DNA from: Quisquiliibacterium sp.
Lineage (GTDB): Bacteria > Pseudomonadota > Gammaproteobacteria > Burkholderiales > Burkholderiaceae_E
Direction: 5' to 3'
Length of the DNA: 7,407 nucleotides
NCBI GenBank assembly: GCA_023257915.1
Contig: JALRBB010000394.1
Location: 1-7,407 of the forward strand
A program made the translations under genes and the position numbers. How positions within the stretch are numbered: position 1 is the first letter of the stretch; each line of letters begins with the position of its first letter. The notes beneath the pieces are model-generated. The model had not been told where the DNA came from and did not search any database. It saw only the letters and a list, made by a program, of their open reading frames with translations. Of this stretch, positions 1-5,644 are shown in pieces.

Positions 1-128
1 CGCAGCGGCGTCGCGATCAGGCCAAGGCAGAGCGCGCACAGGCCGCCATCCAGGAGCCCCCCGCGACCAGCGTTCCCGATGGGCCAGCTGGCCCGTCGAA
101 AGCCAGCTCAGTCGATCCAGATCAGTGA
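1..128 (+). CDS. 3' end of an unrecognised protein (partial, 5' end outside window)
   Basis: A reading frame enters from the left edge (first full codon at 3) and runs 41 codons to TGA at 126-128. The visible tail begins QRRRDQAKAERAQAAIQ, a charged helical stretch, then becomes rich in Pro, Ser, Ala and Gly and ends SSVDPDQ, as expected of a disordered C-terminus. Third codon positions are mostly G or C, and the residue mix looks like real protein. The other two plus frames give Arg/Pro/Ser-rich translations typical of shadow frames. It converges on pgeF, whose stop codon lies inside it, so the two genes would overlap by 21 nt. I cannot assign a family; charged tails like this occur on many proteins, including RnfB-type ferredoxins, but nothing visible decides it. 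The alternative is that 1-107 is simply noncoding. Confidence 0.45.
   Translation, partial: QRRRDQAKAERAQAAIQEPPATSVPDGPAGPSKASSVDPDQ
77..98. repeat. 22-bp near-perfect palindrome at a convergent gene end
   Basis: The core GGGCCAGCTGGCCC (81-94) is a perfect 14-bp palindrome. It extends outward to 77-98 with one mismatched pair (80/95), which would be a G-U wobble in plus-strand RNA. It could fold as a 9-bp stem with an AGCU loop. It lies 10 bases beyond the pgeF stop codon on the minus strand and inside the tail of the plus-strand reading frame. No T-run follows on either strand, so it is not a classical intrinsic terminator; it may still act as a weak bidirectional terminator or as a 3' end stabiliser for the rluD-pgeF transcript. 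Confidence 0.5.
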
Positions 129-911
129 GGCCATCCGCCCAGTCTCACGATCCCGGCGGTACGAATAAAAGCGATCACGATCGCTGACCGTGCACAATCC
201 GCCGCCAAAAACCTGCGTCACCCCGGCTCTGGCGAGGCGCTGCCTGGCCAATTGGTAAATATCGGCATACCACTTGCCCGGCGCGACACCGACAGAAAAT
301 GCCGCTTGCGCTTCGCGATCCACAGCACAAAACGCATCACGCACCTCCTGCCCCACTTCGAACCGTGCCGGCCCGATCGCCGGCCCCAGCCACGCCAGCC
401 AGCGTCTCGGCCCAGCGCGCAACTCGAGCGCCCGCAGCGTCGACTCGACCACCCCGGCAGCCAGCCCCCGCCAACCGGCATGGACCGCCCCGATCGCCTC
501 GCCGTCCTCACTGCTCAGCAGAATCGGCAGGCAATCCGCGGTCAGCACCGCCAGGACCAGAGCCCGACGCGTGGTGATCGATGCGTCCGCGCGCGGCGCT
601 GGACCGTCTGCAACCACATCAGAAGCCTGATCGGCGTCGAAGACCGTGATGCCGTGGACCTGCTCCAGCCAGCGCGGCGGCCCTGGCAGCCGGCAAGCAA
701 GCCGCTCGCGATTGGTCGCGACGTCGCGGCTCAAATCGCCACAATGCGCACCGAGATTCAGACCTCCGGCGGCGCCTGAGGCGAGGCCCCAGCGCCCGGA
801 GCTGACCCCGCCCATGCGCGTCGTCGACAACGCGTGTACACGGCGAGGTACCGGCCAGCGCGGTTCGAGTCCAAACGATGTCTCAATCGCTGATGCTTGC
901 ATCGAGATCAT
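108..911 (-). CDS. pgeF: PgeF/YfiH family multicopper-oxidase-like protein (purine nucleoside phosphorylase / polyphenol oxidase fold)
   Basis: This 267-residue cytoplasmic protein belongs to the DUF152 (Cu-oxidase_4) family. Members have been described as laccase-like oxidases, as purine nucleoside phosphorylase/adenosine deaminases, and in E. coli as PgeF, which helps keep L-Ser out of the peptidoglycan stem peptide. Visible family signatures in order are NLGAHCGD (52-59), EQVHG (83-87), LTADCLPI (123-130), GAVHAGWRG (141-149), LGPAIGPARFEVG (175-187) and the C-terminal GGLCTVSD...RFYSYRRD block (237-254) ending GRMASLIWID. The metal-binding triad is intact: H86, C127 and H144. Length is normal for the family. 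I use the ATG at 911 because a GGGGG ribosome-binding stretch lies 9 nt upstream; an in-frame ATG at 902 is the alternative. The gene starts inside the end of rluD (29-nt overlap), so the two are probably co-transcribed and translationally coupled, the same order as rluD-yfiH in E. coli. Confidence 0.95.
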   Translation of the reverse strand: MISMQASAIETSFGLEPRWPVPRRVHALSTTRMGGVSSGRWGLASGAAGGLNLGAHCGDLSRDVATNRERLACRLPGPPRWLEQVHGITVFDADQASDVVADGPAPRADASITTRRALVLAVLTADCLPILLSSEDGEAIGAVHAGWRGLAAGVVESTLRALELRAGPRRWLAWLGPAIGPARFEVGQEVRDAFCAVDREAQAAFSVGVAPGKWYADIYQLARQRLARAGVTQVFGGGLCTVSDRDRFYSYRRDRETGRMASLIWID

Positions 912-1956
912 GCAACAAGGCCCCCAGATCGCAACCGCTCGATTGTGCCAGCGTCATCAGATCAATCGGCGGGAGACTCGTCCAGTGTCGGGTGTCCCCA
1001 TCCGAGGGCGAGCTTAGCCCAAGCCGCCAGGCATGCAGTGCCTGTCGTCCGATCGCGTCGACTCGCCCACCGTACAGCGCGTCTCCGAGCAACGGATGGC
1101 CGATGCTTTTCATATGCACCCGGATCTGATGCGTACGCCCGGTACTCAGCCTGCACTCAACCAAGGAAGCAGGCTGACCAGCCACGCCCAGCACCCCAAG
1201 TCTCGACATCGAGGTACGTGCCGGTTTTCCGTTCACTCCTTGAACCACCGCCATTCTCAGCCGCATGCGCGGATCCCGCCCGATTGGCTCCTCGATCTCG
1301 GCTTGCATCGGAGCAATCCCATCGACGATCGCCAGATAACGTCGCGACATCGAACGATCCGCCAATTGTGCTGTCAGCGAGGCCAGCGCCCGTTCGCTGC
1401 GAGCCACCACCATCAGACCACTGGTGTCCTTGTCCAGCCGGTGCACGATGCCGGCCCGCGGAAGCTCTCTTTGCGCGGGCCGGTGATACAGCAGCCCGTT
1501 GAGCAGCGTATTGCGCCAGTTTCCGGGCGCAGGATGCACGACCAGGCCTGCCGGCTTGTCAATGACAAGGATGTCCTCGTCTTCGTACACGATGCAAAGC
1601 GCCACCGGATCTGGCGAAAATGAAGAATCCGCCTCTCGGGGCAGCGGGGACACCAGCAGCGATTCAAAGCCGCCCAGTCGCGTGCTCGACGACAGCGTGC
1701 GCTGCGGACAAACAATTGCGCCGAGTTCGATCCACCTCTGCACCCGCGAACGGGACAAGCCTGCGATCCTGTCGGCAAGCGCGGACGCGACGAAGCGATC
1801 GGCCCGCATGCCTGCCGCGCCCTCGGCGCTGAGCACAATCTGTCCATCGGGCTCTTCATGGCCCACATCGGCATCGGCAAGCAGGACCTGATCGGCGTAC
1901 AACTGCGCATCAGGCCGGGCCTTGCCCCCCGCTTCGCTATAATCGTCAACACTCAA
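883..1956 (-). CDS. rluD: 23S rRNA pseudouridine synthase, RluD type
   Basis: This 357-residue enzyme isomerises uridines to pseudouridine in helix 69 of 23S rRNA (positions 1911, 1915 and 1917 in E. coli), supporting late 50S assembly. An S4-like RNA-binding region covers about residues 45-105 (MRADRFVASAL, LSRSRVQRWIELGAI). The catalytic domain follows with YEDEDILVIDKPAGLVVHP (124-142), the signature GIVHRLDKDTSGLMV (169-183) with catalytic D175, and STGRTHQIRVHM (271-282) then GHPLLGDALYGG (286-297). The start is TTG at 1956: no ATG is in frame before residue 50, and GGGAGA lies 6 nt upstream. This gives about 40 residues ahead of the S4 region compared with E. coli RluD, so a later GTG at 1866 cannot be excluded, though I see no Shine-Dalgarno there. 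pgeF overlaps its 3' end and bamD diverges from its 5' end. I judge RluD rather than RluC or RluA from sequence similarity and from the bamD/pgeF context. Confidence 0.94.
   Translation of the reverse strand: MSVDDYSEAGGKARPDAQLYADQVLLADADVGHEEPDGQIVLSAEGAAGMRADRFVASALADRIAGLSRSRVQRWIELGAIVCPQRTLSSSTRLGGFESLLVSPLPREADSSFSPDPVALCIVYEDEDILVIDKPAGLVVHPAPGNWRNTLLNGLLYHRPAQRELPRAGIVHRLDKDTSGLMVVARSERALASLTAQLADRSMSRRYLAIVDGIAPMQAEIEEPIGRDPRMRLRMAVVQGVNGKPARTSMSRLGVLGVAGQPASLVECRLSTGRTHQIRVHMKSIGHPLLGDALYGGRVDAIGRQALHAWRLGLSSPSDGDTRHWTSLPPIDLMTLAQSSGCDLGALLHDLDASISD
921..925 (-). promoter_or_regulatory. Ribosome-binding site of pgeF inside rluD
   Basis: GGGGG on the minus strand lies 9 nt upstream of the ATG at 911 and within rluD codons. 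It supports the 911 start over the internal ATG at 902, and means ribosomes finishing rluD pass directly over the pgeF initiation region. Confidence 0.5.
1938..1943 (+). promoter_or_regulatory. Putative -10 box of the bamD promoter
   Basis: A perfect TATAAT lies 78 bases upstream of the bamD start, inside codons 5-7 of rluD on the opposite strand. Transcription would begin near 1950, leaving a leader of about 70 nt. No convincing -35 hexamer is seen at a 16-18 nt spacing (the closest TTG-like element, TTGCCC at 1922-1927, is only 10 nt away), and there is no TG extension, so an activator or a weak -35 would be needed. It is the only perfect -10 match I noticed in this GC-rich gap. Confidence 0.45.
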
Positions 1957-1962
1957 GCAAGG

Positions 1963-1968
1963 TCTCCC
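1963..1968 (-). promoter_or_regulatory. Ribosome-binding site supporting the TTG start of rluD
   Basis: GGGAGA on the minus strand sits 6 nt upstream of the TTG at 1956. It is the only good Shine-Dalgarno match near any possible start of rluD and decides the start choice. Confidence 0.5.
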
Positions 1969-2021
1969 GGGCGGCCACGCGGTTCACTTCGCAGCGGATC
2001 GACCGGCCAGATCCAACTACG

Positions 2022-2840
2022 GTGCATGCAATGTCGGCGATGATCCTGTTCTCAAGACGTCTGGCGGTGGTGATCGCAGCCATGGTTCTGACCGCATGCA
2101 ATACGGCGCGCACATCCGACGAAACGCTGAGTTGGACCCCTGAAAAATTATATGCAGACGCGCGCGACGAGATCACGTCCGGCCGCTACGACGCCGGCAT
2201 CAAGCTGCTCGAGACCCTGGAGTCACGCTACCCGTTCGGACGGTGGGCGCAGCAAGCGCAGATCGATATCGCATACGCGCATTATCGCGCAGGCGAGCGC
2301 GCCCAGGCTCTCGCTGCGATCGAACGCTTCCTGAAGCTATATCCGAACCACGAGTCGCTCGACTACGTCTATTACCTGAAAGGTCTCGTCAACTTCAACG
2401 AGCAGCAGGGCTGGCTGAGCAGATTCGGCGGTCAAGACCTCAGCGAGCGCGACCTGGACGCCGCGCGTGAATCCTTTGACGCGTTCAAGCTGGTCGTCAC
2501 CCGATTTCCCGAGAGCAAATACGCAAACGATGCCGAGGCGAGAATGAAGTTTCTCGTCAATGCGATGGCCTCCGGTGAAGTGCATATCGCTCGCTACTAT
2601 TTCACGCGCAATGCCTTCCTGGCGGCGGCAAACCGGGCACAGGCGGCGATTCGAAAATACCCGCAGGCTCCGGCGGTCGAAGAGGCGCTGTACATCCTGA
2701 TGCGCTCCTATGCGCAACTCGGCCTCGAAGAGCAGCGCTCCGACGCGGAACGCGTTCTGAAGGCAAATTTCCCGGACAGCCAGTTAATGGTTCGCGGGCT
2801 TCCGATCGAGAACAAGCGCTGGTGGCAGGTCTGGCGCTAG
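2022..2840 (+). CDS. bamD: Outer membrane protein assembly factor BamD (ComL) lipoprotein
   Basis: BamD is the essential lipoprotein of the BAM complex. It sits on the periplasmic face of the outer membrane and, with BamA, recognises and inserts beta-barrel proteins. The 272-residue product starts with a lipoprotein signal peptide (RR near 12-13, a hydrophobic stretch, lipobox LTAC, with C26 the lipidated residue and N27 at +2, compatible with outer-membrane sorting). The mature part is TPR-like helical repeats: LYADARDEITSGRYDAGI (43-60), ESRYPFGRWAQQAQIDIAY (67-85), AIERFLKLYPNH (99-110), DYVYYLKGL (114-122), FPESKYANDAEARM (162-175) and ARYYFTRNAFLAAANR (190-205), all matching BamD blocks. 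Three in-frame ATGs (2022, 2031, 2040) are possible and none has a clear Shine-Dalgarno; the last would give a 19-residue signal peptide. The gene diverges from rluD, as in E. coli, and its stop overlaps that of the convergent helicase gene. Confidence 0.95.
   Translation: MHAMSAMILFSRRLAVVIAAMVLTACNTARTSDETLSWTPEKLYADARDEITSGRYDAGIKLLETLESRYPFGRWAQQAQIDIAYAHYRAGERAQALAAIERFLKLYPNHESLDYVYYLKGLVNFNEQQGWLSRFGGQDLSERDLDAARESFDAFKLVVTRFPESKYANDAEARMKFLVNAMASGEVHIARYYFTRNAFLAAANRAQAAIRKYPQAPAVEEALYILMRSYAQLGLEEQRSDAERVLKANFPDSQLMVRGLPIENKRWWQVWR
2837..2840. other. Shared CTAG carrying the stop codons of two convergent genes
   Basis: The palindrome CTAG holds TAG of bamD (2838-2840, plus) and TAG of the helicase gene (2837-2839, minus). 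There is no intergenic DNA between the two genes and no hairpin with a T-run nearby on either strand; the best I see is a 4-bp stem at 2851-2861. Confidence 0.95.
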
Positions 2841-4924
2841 TTCGCCACATCCGCTGCGCGGGGCTGCTCAAGTCGGGCAAGAAATTCGAATGCCTCGTCA
2901 ACTGAGCGGGTCCGCTTGAAGTCGGGCAGGCTTTTCAGCAAGGTACGACCATAGCTTCGGTCTGCGAGTCGTGTATCGCAAACCACGAGCAAGCCGCGGT
3001 CGCGCTCGGACCGAATCAGACGACCGGCTCCCTGCTTGAGCGCCATGGCGGCTGCCGGCAGTTGCATCGTCCTGAATGGATCCAGTCCGGCGCGGCGAGC
3101 CGCCTCGATCCGCGCGCGCAACACCGGTTCGTCGGGCGGCGCGAACGGCAATTTGTCGATGATGACCAGCGATAACTGATCGCCGGGAACGTCCACGCCT
3201 TCCCAGAAGCTGGCGCTGCCTACCAGAACCGGAGCCGGATGGGTTCTGAAGCGCTCGAGCAATTCAGCGCGCGAGGCGCTCCCCTGCACCAAAAGCCCAA
3301 GTTGCGGCTCCTCGGTCGCGATCACATCCGTGAATCTGGTGCCGAGTTGTTCGACCATGCGCAGCGTCGTGCACAAGACGAAGGCCCGTCCGCGATTTGC
3401 CTTGATCAGCGGCCAGATCTGGCGAAATACGCGATCGGAGAAGTCTGCCCCGGAGGGCTCGCCGATCCCTTGCGGGACGTACAGCAGCGCCTGACTCTGG
3501 TAATCGAACGGACTGTCCGAGACGAGGCTTCGGCCATCATCCACCCCAAGCGCCTGCTTAAAGTGCCCGAATCCTCCGCTGACCGCCAGGGTAGCCGACA
3601 GAAAGATCCAGGCGCGAGGCCTGCCGGTGATATGTCGCCGGAATGCATGCGCAACCGACAGTGGCGTCGAATGCAGGGTAAACCCGTTGCCATGCACTTC
3701 GGCCCAGACCACAACCGGAACCCGCGCCGCCTGATCGGGATCGATCATCAAATCTTCACCGGGTTCTGGTTCTGAATCCGTTACCTCAGAAGTTGCCTGC
3801 GGAGCGCCCTGCTCGCGGGTTTCGCGAAGCCAGTCGCGCATCGACGCACACAGTTCCTGCGCACGTAAGGCGCAACGGGCAAGCTCCCTGCCCCGCTCGG
3901 ACGAAGCGACCAGCAGTTCGGCAACCTGCTCGAGTCGCATCAGACATTGATCAATCTGCTCGAGAAAACCCGAACGTGCGCAGGCGTTCACCGCGTCGAG
4001 ACGCCCGGGCTGCCCCGCGGCAAGTCGCAACTCGCGAACCGCTTGCTCGATCTGTCGGGAGCTTTCGGTCCAGTCGGCCGCATCACGCGCCTCGCCAAGG
4101 CCGGCGCGAAGCATGTCACGGGCGAAATCCAGCAGGCGACGGGCAGAAACCGAGGTGCCGAAGAACTGGGTGGCAGTCTCCGGCAACTGATGCGCCTCGT
4201 CGAACACCAGCGCATCGGTGGTCGGAAGCAGATCTGCCACGCCTTCCTCGCGCAGCGCGAGGTCGGCACAAAACAGATGATGGTTGACGACAATCACGTC
4301 CGCACGCTGGGCGGCCTGACGCGCCTTGAACACGAAGCAGCGATCGAAGTCGGGACAGTCTTGCCCCAGACAGTTCTCCCGAGTCGAGGTCGCCTGATTC
4401 CAGGCTGGCGCATCCTCGGGAACACCTGGCAGAGCCGAACGATCGCCGCTGTCGCTGACCAGCGCAAATCGCTCGATGCGGCGCAGATCGGCAATATCCT
4501 TGCGCGAGCCGAATCGTCCCTCCGCGAGATTTCGCTTCAGATGGTATCGGCAAACATAATTCGAGCGCCCCTTGAGCAGGGCAACCTCGGCACGCAGATC
4601 GAGCACCCGGAGCATTTCGGGCAGATCACGGCCGAACAATTGGTCCTGCAGATTTCGTGTCCCGGTCGATAAGAGCACTCTCGCCCCGGACAGCAGCGCG
4701 GGGACGAGGTAGGCGAAGGTCTTGCCGGTCCCGGTTCCGGCCTCGGCCACCAGCCGATCACAGGAATCAATCGTCTCTGCGATTGCCTGCGCCAATTGCA
4801 GTTGTCCGTCTCGAGCCACAAAGCCCGGATGATGGGCGGCAATCGGACCGTCGGCAGACAGGGCATGAAGAACCGCCCGCACCAGGGCGGACGGTGCGTT
4901 GTCGTCGCTGGACAAAATACTCAA
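2837..4924 (-). CDS. yoaA: ATP-dependent DNA helicase of the YoaA/DinG family (superfamily 2, iron-sulfur)
   Basis: This XPD-like 5'-3' DNA helicase is about 695 residues long and probably acts in DNA repair or on damaged forks; E. coli YoaA works with the HolC subunit of DNA polymerase III. Numbered from the TTG at 4924: a Q-motif-like stretch FVARDGQLQLAQAI near 35-48, Walker A GTGTGKT (63-69), STGTRNLQDQL (86-96), the YoaA-typical ALLKGRSNYVC, four cysteines placed to hold a 4Fe-4S cluster (C125, C185, C190, C196), DEAH box (242-245), LSATL (442-446), FWEGVDVPGD (573-582) and motif VI QGAGRLIRSERDRG (631-644). Length fits the family. The frame is open upstream to 5044, but that part is the out-of-frame shadow of the DUF465 gene. 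No ATG is available, so TTG at 4924 (one base after the DUF465 stop) or TTG at 4915 are the likely starts. The YoaA subgroup is judged from closeness to E. coli YoaA; plain DinG is the alternative. Confidence 0.92.
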   Translation of the reverse strand: MSILSSDDNAPSALVRAVLHALSADGPIAAHHPGFVARDGQLQLAQAIAETIDSCDRLVAEAGTGTGKTFAYLVPALLSGARVLLSTGTRNLQDQLFGRDLPEMLRVLDLRAEVALLKGRSNYVCRYHLKRNLAEGRFGSRKDIADLRRIERFALVSDSGDRSALPGVPEDAPAWNQATSTRENCLGQDCPDFDRCFVFKARQAAQRADVIVVNHHLFCADLALREEGVADLLPTTDALVFDEAHQLPETATQFFGTSVSARRLLDFARDMLRAGLGEARDAADWTESSRQIEQAVRELRLAAGQPGRLDAVNACARSGFLEQIDQCLMRLEQVAELLVASSERGRELARCALRAQELCASMRDWLRETREQGAPQATSEVTDSEPEPGEDLMIDPDQAARVPVVVWAEVHGNGFTLHSTPLSVAHAFRRHITGRPRAWIFLSATLAVSGGFGHFKQALGVDDGRSLVSDSPFDYQSQALLYVPQGIGEPSGADFSDRVFRQIWPLIKANRGRAFVLCTTLRMVEQLGTRFTDVIATEEPQLGLLVQGSASRAELLERFRTHPAPVLVGSASFWEGVDVPGDQLSLVIIDKLPFAPPDEPVLRARIEAARRAGLDPFRTMQLPAAAMALKQGAGRLIRSERDRGLLVVCDTRLADRSYGRTLLKSLPDFKRTRSVDEAFEFLARLEQPRAADVAN

Positions 4925-4925
4925 C

Positions 4926-5126
4926 TCAAGCGGGCACGTCAGGCACCAGCTGCATCTGCAGCAGCAAGATGGTGTCCTTGATCTGCAGTTTGCGTTTCTT
5001 GAGCCTGCGTAACTGCAATTCGTCCAGTCGACTCTGGGGGCCAAGCGCCTCGATCATCGAGTCAAGGCCGCGATGCTCCAGTTGCAGCTCCGCGATGCGT
5101 CGTTTGATCGCTTCCACGTCTTTCAT
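4926..5126 (-). CDS. Small DUF465/YdcH-like coiled-coil protein
   Basis: The 66-residue product starts MKDVEAIKRRIAEL and contains LRRLKKRKLQIKDTILLLQ, the lysine-rich helix typical of the DUF465 (YdcH) family. It is almost entirely alpha-helical with heptad-like Leu/Ile spacing, so an antiparallel coiled-coil hairpin is expected. It has no signal peptide or membrane segment, so it should be cytoplasmic. The molecular role of the family is not established. The ATG at 5126 is the only ATG in the frame; the frame opens further upstream to a TTG at 5186, but that extension has no family character. The Shine-Dalgarno is weak. The stop codon TGA (4926-4928) is separated by a single base from the proposed TTG of the helicase gene, so the two are probably one transcription unit. 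SlyX-type coiled coils are the main alternative, but the KKRKLxxKD motif favours DUF465. Confidence 0.85.
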   Translation of the reverse strand: MKDVEAIKRRIAELQLEHRGLDSMIEALGPQSRLDELQLRRLKKRKLQIKDTILLLQMQLVPDVPA

Positions 5127-5163
5127 GGTCCAGTGATTCGCCAGCAGATTCGACGTCTCGTCG

Positions 5164-5178
5164 TGCCGCGAGGCGGCA
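5164..5178. repeat. Short perfect hairpin upstream of the DUF465 gene
   Basis: TGCCGC-GAG-GCGGCA forms a 6-bp GC-rich stem with a 3-nt loop. It lies between the lipoprotein gene and the DUF465 gene, just downstream of the putative promoter, so it would sit at the 5' end of the DUF465-helicase transcript. No T-run follows on either strand, so I do not call it a terminator. Confidence 0.35.
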
Positions 5179-5185
5179 AGCGGCA

Positions 5186-5213
5186 ATGATAGCCCCGATT
5201 GCGAGCCAGTGAA
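5186..5213 (-). promoter_or_regulatory. Putative sigma-70 promoter for the DUF465-helicase unit
   Basis: On the minus strand TTCACT (5208-5213; four of six matches to TTGACA) is followed after 16 nt by TATCAT (5186-5191; five of six matches to TATAAT). Transcription would begin near 5179, about 53 nt before the ATG at 5126. The 110-bp gap is the only noncoding stretch between the lipoprotein and the helicase, which suits a promoter here. Similar matches arise by chance, and read-through from the upstream operon is equally possible. Confidence 0.35.
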
Positions 5214-5236
5214 CCTGCTCGGCCATTCGGTCGACC

Positions 5237-5644
5237 CTAAGGCCGGCCTTGCGAATCGAGCCGCTGCGCTTCGTCGCGGACCTCGATCTGGATCTGTGCT
5301 TCGCGCAACACCGCTCGTGCTCGAATTTCGGCACGCCGCAGCCGATATTCAGCCTCGCGACGCTCCACTCCCAGCTTGTCCAGGCAGGCCGTCACGAAAA
5401 AACGCGCATAGCAATCGCGTTCGCGCTGTCGCCACTGCGGCAGCAATTCGGCACGCGAGGCCGCTGCCGCGGCTAGCGCGGCGTCGGCCTGATCCCGATC
5501 ATGGATGGCGGCGGGCTCAGGCACAGACAGCAGGCTCGCGACCGGAGGCGAAGCGCAACCATGCAGCAGCAGCAACGCGCCCAGCGCAGCTGCGCCAGCG
5601 CACAGCAGCCGCCCGATCCCGGAAAATCTGCCCGCTGGCGTCAT
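5237..5644 (-). CDS. Small predicted outer-membrane lipoprotein with a Cys-x8-Cys motif, function unknown
   Basis: The 135-residue product has a lipoprotein signal: R6 and R12, a hydrophobic run LCAGAAALGALLLL (14-27) and lipobox LHGC with C30. The +2 residue is Ala and no Asp is present, which favours the outer membrane. The mature protein is a short linker, then a charged helix (RDQADAALAAAAASRAELL, 50-68), then RDCYARFFVTACLDKLGVE (76-94) containing C78 and C87, then an Arg/Glu-rich helix to the end. The two cysteines could form a disulfide in the periplasm. The C-x8-C block with [RK]F.V..C resembles, from memory, short uncharacterised betaproteobacterial proteins; I know of no assigned function. 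The start at 5644 overlaps the stop of the VWA gene as ATGA and has GGGGG 7 nt upstream. The frame is open further upstream to 5785, but that part has no signal-peptide logic and lies inside the VWA gene. Coupling to the VWA gene suggests a shared process at the envelope. Confidence 0.8.
   Translation of the reverse strand: MTPAGRFSGIGRLLCAGAAALGALLLLHGCASPPVASLLSVPEPAAIHDRDQADAALAAAAASRAELLPQWRQRERDCYARFFVTACLDKLGVERREAEYRLRRAEIRARAVLREAQIQIEVRDEAQRLDSQGRP
5239..5250. repeat. 12-bp perfect palindrome at the lipoprotein stop codon, next to a second 8-bp palindrome
   Basis: AAGGCCGGCCTT (5239-5250) overlaps the last codons and stop of the lipoprotein gene, and GGTCGACC (5229-5236) follows two bases later in the direction of transcription. 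Neither has a proper loop or a T-run, so they are not typical terminators. They mark the end of the ViaA-like operon and could be protein-binding sites or chance. Confidence 0.3.

Noticed and set aside
252..779. 175-codon plus-strand frame opposite pgeF
   Set aside because: Arg/Pro/Gln-rich translation with no domain logic, fully inside a gene with intact metal ligands.
1033..1623. 196-codon plus-strand frame opposite rluD
   Set aside because: His/Arg/Ser-rich shadow of the rluD catalytic domain.
1996..2014. GGATC/GATCC inverted repeat in the bamD leader
   Set aside because: Only a 5-bp stem with a 9-nt loop; expected by chance and not linked to any known leader element.
2050..2055. TTGAGA on the minus strand as a -35 box for rluD
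   Set aside because: It is close to consensus, but no acceptable -10 hexamer follows at 16-18 nt, so I did not annotate a rluD promoter.
3947..4672. 241-codon plus-strand frame opposite the helicase gene
   Set aside because: It lies wholly inside the helicase region that carries DEAH and the Fe-S cysteines, and its translation shows no recognisable motif; it is a codon-bias shadow.
4925..5044. Upstream 40-codon extension of the helicase frame, rich in cysteines
   Set aside because: The bases are used by the DUF465 gene in another frame, and the Cys/Arg/Ser-rich composition is a product of that overlap, not a metal-binding domain.
5127..5186. 20-codon N-terminal extension of the DUF465 protein from a TTG at 5186
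   Set aside because: It overlaps the putative -10 box, has no family similarity, and a normal-length DUF465 protein starts at the ATG at 5126.
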